In this document: piece after piece, positions 6,973-11,993 of the stretch | Position numbering within the stretch: position 1 is the stretch's first letter | How the letters are laid out: every line of letters starts with the position of its first letter | Origin: a virus | Strand: one strand, 5' to 3' | IMG/VR virus record: IMGVR_UViG_3300031638_000007 | Coordinates: 1-34,425 of that record | DNA: 34,425 bases | The notes under the pieces: generated by a model | Databases searched by the model: none | Told to the model about the DNA's origin: nothing | What the model saw: only the letters and a program-made list of their open reading frames with translations | Translations under genes and position numbers: made by a program

Positions 6973-7192
6973 TATTTTTCTCCAGTTTATCTTCATTTAA
7001 AATTTCAAGCCATCGGTTCAGCGAATCAATAGATTCTTGTATGTCAACCTCAAGCCCCTTTACACTCTTTCCAGCTCTAAGCAGTTTTTTAATTGCGTGT
7101 TGCTGCTCTGGCGCTGCTATGCCATAAATTCTAAAAATTCTATACGGGTCTAACTTTAAACCCTTGTACCAAAAGCTATAATGTTTACGCAT
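6959..7192 (-). CDS. Hypothetical early protein (77 aa)
   Basis: The product starts MRKHYSFWYKGLKLDPYRIF and contains AAPEQQHAIKKLLRAGKSVK and a C-terminal helical part with DIQESIDSLNRWLEI. This layout recalls small phage proteins with a DPYR-I...Y-I..P.QQHA-IKKLLRAG motif, seen by memory in other early regions without known function. It overlaps the SSB-tailed gene by 14 nt and the upstream zinc-ribbon gene by 8 nt. Confidence 0.6.
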   Translation of the reverse strand: MRKHYSFWYKGLKLDPYRIFRIYGIAAPEQQHAIKKLLRAGKSVKGLEVDIQESIDSLNRWLEILNEDKLEKNNDDL

Positions 7193-7415
7193 TATTCATG
7201 TCTTTAATTAAACTTATTCTGCCAAAATTAAAATGATCAATAGCAAGCACAGGTATTAATCGACTTGTTAAGCCTTTCCTTCGTTGACCAGCGCAATCGG
7301 TAGAGCAAGTTAGCCTCTGCACGTAATTACTCCAAACAAGGTATTTACCATTCCGATTAAATCTTGATATTTCCCCATTGCATACTGTGCAGTATCTTTT
7401 TGGTTCTTTTTTCAT
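7185..7415 (-). CDS. Putative zinc-ribbon protein (76 aa)
   Basis: Two cysteine pairs, CTVCNG near residue 9 and CSTDC near residue 37, are spaced as in a small zinc ribbon. The product starts MKKEPKRYCTVCNGEISRF and has a basic character. It might bind DNA or RNA. It lies 5 nt downstream of the next upstream gene and overlaps the following gene by 8 nt. No specific family assigned. Confidence 0.6.
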   Translation of the reverse strand: MKKEPKRYCTVCNGEISRFNRNGKYLVWSNYVQRLTCSTDCAGQRRKGLTSRLIPVLAIDHFNFGRISLIKDMNNA

Positions 7416-7419
7416 TATT

Positions 7420-7734
7420 TTAATCTGCGTTTTTAGCTAAATATATAGCTTCTTTTTGAAGAAAATAGCTATAGCAAAGGTTTTTTAAACTTTGCTTACT
7501 ATCCTGCTTTTCTTTTATGTAATTTTGATAAACAGCCACAACACTTTGATCAAAAGGTGCGGAAAAAACCCATTGTGTTTCTAGCTTAAAAGTTATATAT
7601 GCTAAAGATTGAAACTCTAAGCGTTTAGTGTCATATTTTTTTTGGTCTACTAATCTTCCGCCTGCCAAACGACCTAAAGCCCATAATCTAGCGTGATTAT
7701 AAATAGTTTCAAATTTTTTAATTTTACGTTTCAT
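7420..7734 (-). CDS. Hypothetical basic early protein (104 aa)
   Basis: The product starts MKRKIKKFETIYNHARLWAL and is rich in Lys, Tyr and Phe, likely mostly helical. The ribosome binding site AAAGGGGAAAAAAATG is strong. It is the second gene after the promoter/operator at 7983-8022. No domain was recognised. Confidence 0.6.
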   Translation of the reverse strand: MKRKIKKFETIYNHARLWALGRLAGGRLVDQKKYDTKRLEFQSLAYITFKLETQWVFSAPFDQSVVAVYQNYIKEKQDSKQSLKNLCYSYFLQKEAIYLAKNAD

Positions 7735-7755
7735 TTTTTTCCCCTTTAGTATTTG

Positions 7756-7956
7756 TTAAATTTTAGTAAAAGTAAAATGATCAGTTTGGCAGCAACGCTC
7801 TTTACCGCTTCTGCAACCTTTTATAATAAATGTAGCACCTTCGCTACCTTGTATCATTTGGGTTATACGGCCTTCGACTGTGTAATAGGTGTTCACGAGG
7901 TAAGACACTTTATCACCAACTTTAAACTCGTTATATTCATTTACTATTTGAGCCAT
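7756..7956 (-). CDS. Hypothetical early protein with small beta domain (66 aa)
   Basis: The product starts MAQIVNEYNEFKVGDKVSYL and alternates short strands (YYTVEGRITQMIQ, ATFIIKGCRSG), a pattern like a small KOW/SH3-type barrel. It has a strong RBS (AAAAGGGGAAAAAAAAATG) and is the first gene behind promoter/operator copy 2. The fold is an inference by eye; family unknown. Confidence 0.6.
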   Translation of the reverse strand: MAQIVNEYNEFKVGDKVSYLVNTYYTVEGRITQMIQGSEGATFIIKGCRSGKERCCQTDHFTFTKI

Positions 7957-7982
7957 TTTTTTTTCCCCTTTTAAGTTTAATA

Positions 7983-8022
7983 ATTATAAATTAAGTTGCG
8001 TTAGATGTAAAGTTTTTTAACA
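7983..8022 (-). promoter_or_regulatory. Early leftward promoter with shared 17-bp operator, copy 2
   Basis: On the minus strand, TTTACA (8011-8006) and TATAAT (7988-7983) are 17 bp apart. The operator at 8006-8022 differs from the others at one position (TGTAAAGTTTTTTAACA). The promoter lies between the end of the HNH gene and the gene at 7756-7956, so it restarts transcription downstream of the homing endonuclease. Confidence 0.85.
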
Positions 8023-8034
8023 TAAATAAATAAT

Positions 8035-8517
8035 TTATTTACCTGTATTGGCGTGATAGCCATTTTTAAACTCAAAAGATTTCCTAATGCAACACGCCTC
8101 GAAAAAATCTGCTGTACGCCCAATAAACTTTTGAGCTAACCTAACTCTATATATTTGATCTGGTTTATACCAAGTAACTCCTGATATCATTGTGCCTGAC
8201 CTTTTATCTAAAGATTGATTTTTTGCATTTTCCGCAGTAGTTACATTCCTTAAATTTACTAGCCGATTGTTCAGCCTATTATGATCAATATGATCAATTT
8301 GGTCAGGCCATGCGCCATAAACTAACAACCAAATAATTCGATGGGCAAGATAAGTTTTTTTTTGAAATTTAACTTTAATATAGCCAGCCATGTTGAAACC
8401 ACCAGCTAAAGAACCAGCCCATGCAGTTCCAGTTCTGCCTACTTTCCAGCGCAACTCACCATTAAATTTATTATACGAAAAATACTGGTTTGCCAATGCT
8501 TGTGTTAATTCGCTCAT
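8035..8517 (-). CDS. HNH homing endonuclease with AP2-like DNA-binding end
   Basis: The 160-aa product has the HNH_3 core: AHRIIWLLVYGAW followed by IDHIDHNRLNNR (about residues 74-84) and NLRNVTTAENAKNQ. A C-terminal part with SGVTWYKPDQIYRVRLAQ resembles the AP2-like DNA-binding domain common in free-standing phage HNH endonucleases. Such enzymes cut phage genomes that lack the gene and so spread themselves. It sits between the replication gene and promoter copy 2 with no group I intron visible, so it is a free-standing mobile gene. It appears intact. Confidence 0.88.
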   Translation of the reverse strand: MSELTQALANQYFSYNKFNGELRWKVGRTGTAWAGSLAGGFNMAGYIKVKFQKKTYLAHRIIWLLVYGAWPDQIDHIDHNRLNNRLVNLRNVTTAENAKNQSLDKRSGTMISGVTWYKPDQIYRVRLAQKFIGRTADFFEACCIRKSFEFKNGYHANTGK

Positions 8518-8538
8518 TTATTCCACCTTAGGTTATTT

Positions 8539-8868
8539 TTATAAATTGCCTTTACAGGCTTTTGCTAATTGTTCAGCATACTTACCAATCATAATTACCC
8601 TTTCATCTTTTGTAATTGCTTCATTACTTCTGTCAGCCAGTGCTAACTGATCACTTTTCATAGATTCTGAGCCAACCTTGCAAAGTGCTTTAAACTCTCC
8701 AATTGTTGGTGGCCAAGATGGGTATCTGTCGATCATAGTGTCTAAACCTTGTTTAATTTGATTATTAGATAAACTTGACAAATCCATTGCCCAAATCTTT
8801 TTCGCTTCGTCAGTAAAAGCTTCATCGGGAAACTGGCTAGCCCACTTGTGCGAGTATTTAATCATCAT
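8539..8868 (-). CDS. Replication protein P-like (helicase loader type)
   Basis: The product has the core seen in lambda P-like proteins: YSHKWASQFPDE, a helical part and RYPSWPPTIGEFKALC. In lambda, P brings the host DnaB helicase to the origin-bound O protein. I place the start at one of two adjacent ATGs (8868 or 8865), which overlap the end of the O-like gene; this gives about 109 aa. The open frame extends to 8997, but that would mean a 140-nt overlap and a non-matching N-terminus. At 109 aa it is much shorter than lambda P, so only the C-terminal DnaB-loading-type part is kept. Confidence 0.7.
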   Translation of the reverse strand: MMIKYSHKWASQFPDEAFTDEAKKIWAMDLSSLSNNQIKQGLDTMIDRYPSWPPTIGEFKALCKVGSESMKSDQLALADRSNEAITKDERVIMIGKYAEQLAKACKGNL

Positions 8869-9637
8869 CACTGAAAATACGCGCGATATTACATTCCCAG
8901 CCAAAGGGGTCTTCTGATGCAATGTCTGCTTGGAGTTTACGAGAGAGCCGAGCGAGATTTGATTCAGGTCTGGCATTATTGATTTTAGTTGTTTCATTGT
9001 TTTTTCCGTTTAGTTTTTTTGGAAATACACCAGCCCAGCGTGATTCTATACTCGTATCAATTGCAGTCTGCTGTTCTTCGTCTGTATAACCTTTTAATTT
9101 ATTACACACCTTTGTTTTTGACAAATCAGTAAATGGCTTATTCATTTCCTTTCGATGCTGAGTAAATTCTTTAAATGCTTTTTGATTAACCCATTCAGGA
9201 ATTTTAAACAAACATGTTTTAGTAGGTTTTGGGTTAGTAGGTATTGGGTATTGGGTATTGGGTAGTATAACGTTCGTATTACGCTCGCTATACGGATCAG
9301 ATACGTTCGTATTACGTTCGTATTTTTCCCACCGTTTATTAACGCTTTCACGGGCTTTTTCGGATTTCTTATAAATCTTGCCTAATACCAAATCAGCTTT
9401 ATCATTGTGATAACCATCATCTTTTAAGGTAAAAAACTCATCAAGAATGATATTAAGAGAATCTATTTGCTCACTAGTTAGGCGTAGCCTTCTTGATAAA
9501 ATAGCTATATTTGAAGGTAATGGAAGTTCTGACAGGTAATATTCATCAAGTAATTCGCGATAAATATAGTGTTCAATAACTGTTAAATGCCGCGTATCTT
9601 TACGGTAATCAGCTATATTAAATTGATAATAATGCAT
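8858..9637 (-). CDS. DUF1376/O-like replication initiation protein
   Basis: The 259-aa protein starts MHYYQFNIADYRKDTRHLTV, a clear DUF1376 (YdaU-type) opening with LTVIEHYIYRELLDEYYLSE and a winged-helix-like continuation. The middle is low complexity (ERNTNV repeated at 11-residue spacing, then Pro/Asn-rich) and is encoded by the tandem DNA repeats at 9241-9324. The C-terminal part has FKEFTQHRKEMNKPF and ends with an acidic tip. The ATG at 9637 has AAAGGAG 5-6 nt upstream, which fixes the start; an open frame reaching 9700 has no RBS. The O-like gene carrying repeats and followed by a P-like gene mirrors lambda O/P with its internal origin. Confidence 0.82.
   Translation of the reverse strand: MHYYQFNIADYRKDTRHLTVIEHYIYRELLDEYYLSELPLPSNIAILSRRLRLTSEQIDSLNIILDEFFTLKDDGYHNDKADLVLGKIYKKSEKARESVNKRWEKYERNTNVSDPYSERNTNVILPNTQYPIPTNPKPTKTCLFKIPEWVNQKAFKEFTQHRKEMNKPFTDLSKTKVCNKLKGYTDEEQQTAIDTSIESRWAGVFPKKLNGKNNETTKINNARPESNLARLSRKLQADIASEDPFGWECNIARIFSDDD
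9241..9324. repeat. Tandem repeats inside O-like gene, probable replication origin iterons
   Basis: Five consecutive 11-bp units cover 9270-9324. Units 1, 4 and 5 are exactly ACGTTCGTATT; units 2 (ACGCTCGCTAT) and 3 (ACGGATCAGAT) are degenerate but keep the phase. Beside them, 9241-9261 holds three exact 7-bp copies of GTATTGG. In lambda the origin is a set of iterons inside gene O, so this position and structure suggest the phage origin. An 11-bp period places the repeats on one face of the helix. Confidence 0.72.
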
Positions 9638-9658
9638 AAAAACTCCTTTAAACCCTTT

Positions 9659-9733
9659 AAAAAATAAGTGCGGTCTCACTGGAAAAGGGAGGAAAGCCAT
9701 ACAACAGGTAATTACTCCTGCTGCGAGACCGCA
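9659..9733 (-). promoter_or_regulatory. Structured RNA leader before the replication genes
   Basis: On the minus strand a 9-bp stem, TGCGGTCTC (9733-9725) with GAGACCGCA (9677-9669), encloses 47 nt. Inside is a second hairpin, CAGCAGG paired with CCTGTTG (9723-9717 with 9708-9702, one G-U). The outer stem is followed by CTTATTTTTT, as in an intrinsic terminator. The single-stranded part holds TTTCCTCCC, which could pair with the AAAGGAG ribosome binding site of the O-like gene 20 nt downstream. This could be an attenuator or a translation switch. Confidence 0.5.
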
Positions 9734-9741
9734 TAATTGAA

Positions 9742-9867
9742 TTATATATAATTAAATTTAGAATTAAAAGCAACTACTGCAATTAAAATGACACCTAGCA
9801 AATTAACACCTAAGTGATCAGCTCCCATTGCTAGCACAAAGCCAGCTACTAATATTATTTTTTCCAC
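9742..9867 (-). CDS. Small membrane protein (41 aa)
   Basis: Read from GTG at 9867, with AGGAG 8 nt upstream, the product is M-EKIILVAGFVLAMGADHLG followed by a second hydrophobic stretch (NLLGVILIAVVAF). It could form one long or two short membrane spans. It overlaps the 34-aa gene upstream by 13 nt. It lies just before the structured leader of the replication genes. Function unknown. Confidence 0.5.
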   Translation of the reverse strand: MEKIILVAGFVLAMGADHLGVNLLGVILIAVVAFNSKFNYI

Positions 9868-9959
9868 TGTAAAAACTCCTGCTGTGCTACTTTGTAGGCT
9901 TGGCTAACTGAATAGCCAGCTTTGATTAATCGTTTAACTCGCTTTTGTATATCAGTCAT
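9855..9959 (-). CDS. Tiny basic helical protein (34 aa)
   Basis: The product is MTDIQKRVKRLIKAGYSVSQ followed by AYKVAQQEFLQWKK. It is basic and helical, with a short GYSVSQAYKVA turn that resembles part of a helix-turn-helix. Its ATG (9957-9959) lies directly before the stop of the upstream gene (9961), which suggests coupling. No RBS of note. A small DNA-binding or regulatory peptide is possible. Confidence 0.45.
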   Translation of the reverse strand: MTDIQKRVKRLIKAGYSVSQAYKVAQQEFLQWKK

Positions 9960-9960
9960 T

Positions 9961-10245
9961 TTATTTACCAGCCCTGCTAATTTGCATTTCTAAAACTCGA
10001 TTATCATAGTCAGCTTTTAAAATAGACTCAAGATGATCAAATGCCTGTGAATAAACATCCTCGCTTAGAATATCCTTAATGCAAATCTCCGAGCCTTCAT
10101 TGCCGACTGGAGCAAGCAATTCCAACACTTCTAATTCTCCATCAAAGTCAAAGCAGTAAACCGCCTCAACGTGTACATTATCATCGATAATAATATCTAG
10201 CGTTTCAATACCTAGATTTGGTTGTGTCTTGTAAAATGATGCCAT
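9961..10245 (-). CDS. Hypothetical acidic early protein (94 aa)
   Basis: The product starts MASFYKTQPNLGIETLDIII. It is acidic, alternates short strands (EAVYCFDFDGELEVLELLAP) with a helical end, and has a good RBS (AGAGG). A GC-rich hairpin (10268-10283) precedes the RBS. It resembles small phage proteins with a strand-rich N-terminus and unknown function. No domain assigned. Confidence 0.6.
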   Translation of the reverse strand: MASFYKTQPNLGIETLDIIIDDNVHVEAVYCFDFDGELEVLELLAPVGNEGSEICIKDILSEDVYSQAFDHLESILKADYDNRVLEMQISRAGK

Positions 10246-10267
10246 TTTTTTATCCTCTTTTAAGTTA

Positions 10268-10283
10268 GCGCCCGAAGGGGCGT
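10268..10283 (-). other. Recurrent intergenic hairpin, copy B
   Basis: On the minus strand the stem ACGCCC pairs with GGGCGCT-side bases around a CTTC/TTCG loop. It lies between two early genes just upstream of the RBS, like copies A and C, and has no U-tract. Confidence 0.6.
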
Positions 10284-10303
10284 TTGTTTAAGTTTAATAA
10301 AGC

Positions 10304-10534
10304 CTAAAAAGGCATATCTGATCTATATTTAACGTTCAGGTATTTATGTGCAGTTTTCAAGTATTCAGTTAGGCGTAAACCTTCTACTAAGTAAACTTGA
10401 CGCTCTTCTGAGACATAAACATCCATGCCTCCACTATTAAGGTCAAATGTAGTCTCGTATTTTTTGTTTTCCCAGATACCTATAAAAACTTCTGTAAATC
10501 CGTAATTCTTTAACATTAGCTTTAATTTTTTCAT
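10304..10534 (-). CDS. Hypothetical early protein (76 aa)
   Basis: The product starts MKKLKLMLKNYGFTEVFIGI and is strand-rich (KKYETTFDLNSGGMDVYVSE, RQVYLVEGLRLTEYL). It has the RBS AAGAGGAAAACAAAATG and is the first gene behind promoter/operator copy 3. No family recognised. Confidence 0.6.
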   Translation of the reverse strand: MKKLKLMLKNYGFTEVFIGIWENKKYETTFDLNSGGMDVYVSEERQVYLVEGLRLTEYLKTAHKYLNVKYRSDMPF

Positions 10535-10560
10535 TTTGTTTTCCTCTTTTAAGTTTAATA

Positions 10561-10600
10561 ATTATATTTTATTTAAATTACTATGTAAAGTTTTTTTACA
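10561..10600 (-). promoter_or_regulatory. Early leftward promoter with shared 17-bp operator, copy 3
   Basis: On the minus strand, TTTACA (10589-10584) and TATAAT (10566-10561) are 17 bp apart. The operator TGTAAAGTTTTTTTACA is at 10584-10600. It lies between the genes at 10613-10837 and 10304-10534. Confidence 0.87.
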
Positions 10601-10612
10601 ATTAAATTAAAA

Positions 10613-10837
10613 TTAGTCTTCACCGCCAGAACGCTCTTTTCTTTCCTCTATTCTTTCTTCGATTGACAATGATTTTCTCCAAATTATTTCCTGTTTTCTT
10701 TCGCGTATTGCTCTAGCCTTTGATCTAGCCCTGTCATCAATAGCTGCTTGTGATGATTCATACTCTTTACTTTTAGCTAAAAGCTCTGCTTCATATTCTG
10801 CAAAAAATTCGCCCATTGGTCTTATTTTTTCTTTCAT
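10613..10837 (-). CDS. Hypothetical charged coiled-coil protein (74 aa)
   Basis: The product starts MKEKIRPMGEFFAEYEAELL and is almost entirely helix-forming and highly charged (RARSKARAIRERKQEIIWRK, then EERIEERKERSGGED). A coiled coil or a nucleic-acid-binding helix is likely. It is expressed with the gene at 10877-11074 from the main leftward promoter. Function unknown. Confidence 0.58.
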   Translation of the reverse strand: MKEKIRPMGEFFAEYEAELLAKSKEYESSQAAIDDRARSKARAIRERKQEIIWRKSLSIEERIEERKERSGGED

Positions 10838-10854
10838 TTTTTTTTACCTAAGTT

Positions 10855-10870
10855 AGCCCCCGAAGGGGCT
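10855..10870 (-). other. Recurrent intergenic hairpin, copy C (UUCG tetraloop)
   Basis: On the minus strand, AGCCCC-TTCG-GGGGCT forms a 6-bp stem with a very stable UUCG loop. It sits between the genes at 10877-11074 and 10613-10837. No U-tract follows on that strand. Confidence 0.7.
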
Positions 10871-10876
10871 GTTAGT

Positions 10877-11074
10877 TTATGAATTAAACTGTATTGCAGT
10901 TTCAATTTGCAAGTTAGCATCTTCAAAAGTAAAAGGCAGCTTGTAAGCTCTTAATACTTTTTGCATGTTAGCAATGTCTTTATTGTCTATAGAGTATATA
11001 TAAGCTGCATCTTCACATAAGTTAATGTGGTTGAAAACTTGCTCTTGATTCTTCATTATGTTTCCGTTTTTCAT
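10877..11074 (-). CDS. Hypothetical first leftward early protein (65 aa)
   Basis: The product starts MKNGNIMKNQEQVFNHINLC and ends DANLQIETAIQFNS; acidic, mostly helical. It occupies the position that a CI-type repressor takes in lambdoid phages (first gene left of the operators), but shows no helix-turn-helix or LexA-like cleavage domain. It is preceded by GAGAG and promoter/operator copy 4. It may be an early takeover or regulatory protein. Confidence 0.58.
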   Translation of the reverse strand: MKNGNIMKNQEQVFNHINLCEDAAYIYSIDNKDIANMQKVLRAYKLPFTFEDANLQIETAIQFNS

Positions 11075-11104
11075 TTTGTTTCTCTCTTTTGTTTAAGTAA
11101 GTAA

Positions 11105-11144
11105 AGTATAAGCTATATCAATCAGTATGTAAAGTTTTTTTACA
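11105..11144 (-). promoter_or_regulatory. Main early leftward promoter with shared 17-bp operator, copy 4
   Basis: On the minus strand, TTTACA (11133-11128) and TATACT (11110-11105) are 17 bp apart. The operator TGTAAAGTTTTTTTACA is at 11128-11144. It faces away from the cro-like promoter about 45 bp to the right, forming the divergent early control region. Confidence 0.87.
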
Positions 11145-11172
11145 CATTTATTTATTAATTAAATACGGCAAT

Positions 11173-11205
11173 TTACTTTACATCTATTGTAAAGTAATTT
11201 ACACT
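11173..11205 (+). promoter_or_regulatory. Rightward promoter/operator of the cro-like gene
   Basis: TTTACA (11177-11182) and TACACT (11200-11205) are 17 bp apart. A perfect inverted repeat, TTACTTTACA and TGTAAAGTAA around 5 nt (11173-11197), and a second overlapping one, TGTAAA-gtaa-TTTACA (11188-11203), cover the promoter. These are the same half-sites as in the four leftward operators. The predicted start (7 nt after the -10 box) is base 11212, the A of the ATG. Confidence 0.78.
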
Positions 11206-11211
11206 TGTCGG

Positions 11212-11388
11212 ATGAAAAAATCACACGCAATAAGTATTTTTGGTTCTACTAAAGAATTAGTTGAGGCTTTAGGCATGACACGACAGGCTGTACATTTATG
11301 GTCTGACGTTCTAACGCAAAAGCAGGCTGATCAAGTAGTTGGTGCAGCAGTTAGATTAAAGGTTAAATACAAAGAGGATTTAAAGTGA
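11212..11388 (+). CDS. Cro-like DNA-binding regulator (P22-Cro family type)
   Basis: The 58-aa product starts MKKSHAISIFGSTKELVEAL and continues GMTRQAVHLWSDVLTQKQAD. This is the short helix-turn-helix of P22-Cro-like proteins, which bind palindromic operators as dimers and shut off early promoters. It is the only clear DNA-binding regulator in the window and the first gene of the rightward operon. There is no Shine-Dalgarno site, and the predicted transcript begins at the ATG, so it may be leaderless. Its last codons overlap the GTG of the next gene (GTGA). I infer that it binds the TGTAAA/TTTACA operators found at five places. Confidence 0.78.
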   Translation: MKKSHAISIFGSTKELVEALGMTRQAVHLWSDVLTQKQADQVVGAAVRLKVKYKEDLK

Positions 11389-11672
11389 GTAATTTTATAA
11401 AAATATCCAACAAATATGCAATAGCATCTGATGCTAGGCAATGGATGGTTCAAAAGTATTCGCCCCGTAAAGATGATAAACCTGACTGGCAGTCAATATC
11501 ATTTCATGGCAAGCTGTCACAGGCTGTTAAAGCACTAGGGGAACATCTACTAATGACTAGCGGTTCAAGTAGCGTGACAGAGCTTGTCGGGGCAGCAACA
11601 GACATATCTAGGATGCTATCTAAGTCGTTTACTGTTGAATCCGAAGTTAAATACCCAGAGGATTTAAAATGA
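11385..11672 (+). CDS. Conserved phage early protein, function unknown (95 aa)
   Basis: Read from GTG at 11385 with AGAGG upstream. The product starts MSNFIKISNKYAIASDARQW, a pattern (ISDKYAI-SD-RQW) I recall from small early phage proteins, possibly related to DUF5405, although I am not sure. The C-terminus SEVKYPEDLK repeats that of the cro-like protein (VKYKEDLK), because a 27-bp sequence is duplicated at both gene ends. It is co-translated with its neighbours (4-nt overlaps). Confidence 0.65.
   Translation: MSNFIKISNKYAIASDARQWMVQKYSPRKDDKPDWQSISFHGKLSQAVKALGEHLLMTSGSSSVTELVGAATDISRMLSKSFTVESEVKYPEDLK
11646..11672 (+). repeat. 27-bp gene-junction repeat (second copy; first at 11362-11388)
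   Basis: The two 27-bp stretches differ at three positions. Each encodes VKYxEDLK and stop, carries the GAGG ribosome binding site of the next gene and ends in the overlapping GTGA or ATGA start/stop. They are 284 bp apart. Confidence 0.8.
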
Positions 11673-11833
11673 AAGTTAATTGGATAGACGTAAGGGAAGA
11701 CTATGCCCGTAAAGATGCTGAGATTAAACAGCTAACTGAGTTAAAAGAAACGCAAGAGCAAAGGATTAAAATGCTGATAGGTTTATTATCAGTTCAGGAT
11801 TTAAAGTATTATGAAGATGCAATAAATAGGTAG
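11669..11833 (+). CDS. Small coiled-coil protein (54 aa)
   Basis: The product starts MKVNWIDVREDYARKDAEIK and continues through a charged helix (LTELKETQEQRIKMLI). It overlaps the upstream gene by 4 nt with the RBS GAGG. It is the last gene before the terminator at 11844-11873. A regulatory role (for instance in antitermination) would fit the position, but it is not arginine-rich like lambda N and shows no known motif. Confidence 0.6.
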   Translation: MKVNWIDVREDYARKDAEIKQLTELKETQEQRIKMLIGLLSVQDLKYYEDAINR

Positions 11834-11843
11834 TTTCCTCATT

Positions 11844-11873
11844 GTGCGCGTTGTGATGGCGCGTACTTTTTTT
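11844..11873 (+). terminator. Rho-independent terminator within the rightward operon
   Basis: The arms GTGCGCG (11844-11850) and CGCGTAC (11860-11866) pair over 7 bp with one G-U, around a 9-nt loop, followed by seven T. It separates the cro-like group from the recombination genes. No promoter of comparable quality is visible between it and the next gene. Confidence 0.82.
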
Positions 11874-11891
11874 AATTTAAAAGGGTGATGT

Positions 11892-11993
11892 ATGAGTAAA
11901 ATGGGAGAATGGATTTTAGAAAATGCTGAGTTTAACGAAGATGAACTGGCGCAAAATAATCAAAACAATGAAGATAATCAAGGGGAAAAATAA
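11892..11993 (+). CDS. Tiny acidic protein (33 aa)
   Basis: The product MSKMGEWILENAEFNEDELA continues with an Asn/Gln/Glu-rich end (QNNQNNEDNQGEK). GGGTGA precedes the ATG and its stop overlaps the erf start by one base (TAATG). It probably serves translational coupling to erf or a minor early role. Confidence 0.5.
   Translation: MSKMGEWILENAEFNEDELAQNNQNNEDNQGEK

Noticed and set aside
9231-9264. Possible G-quadruplex (four GGG runs)
   Set aside because: One loop would be 12 nt and the runs are only three G long; the tandem repeat explains the pattern.
9142-9351. 69-aa frame within the O-like gene
   Set aside because: It is a shifted reading of the tandem DNA repeats and lacks an RBS; the DUF1376 frame is clearly the real one.
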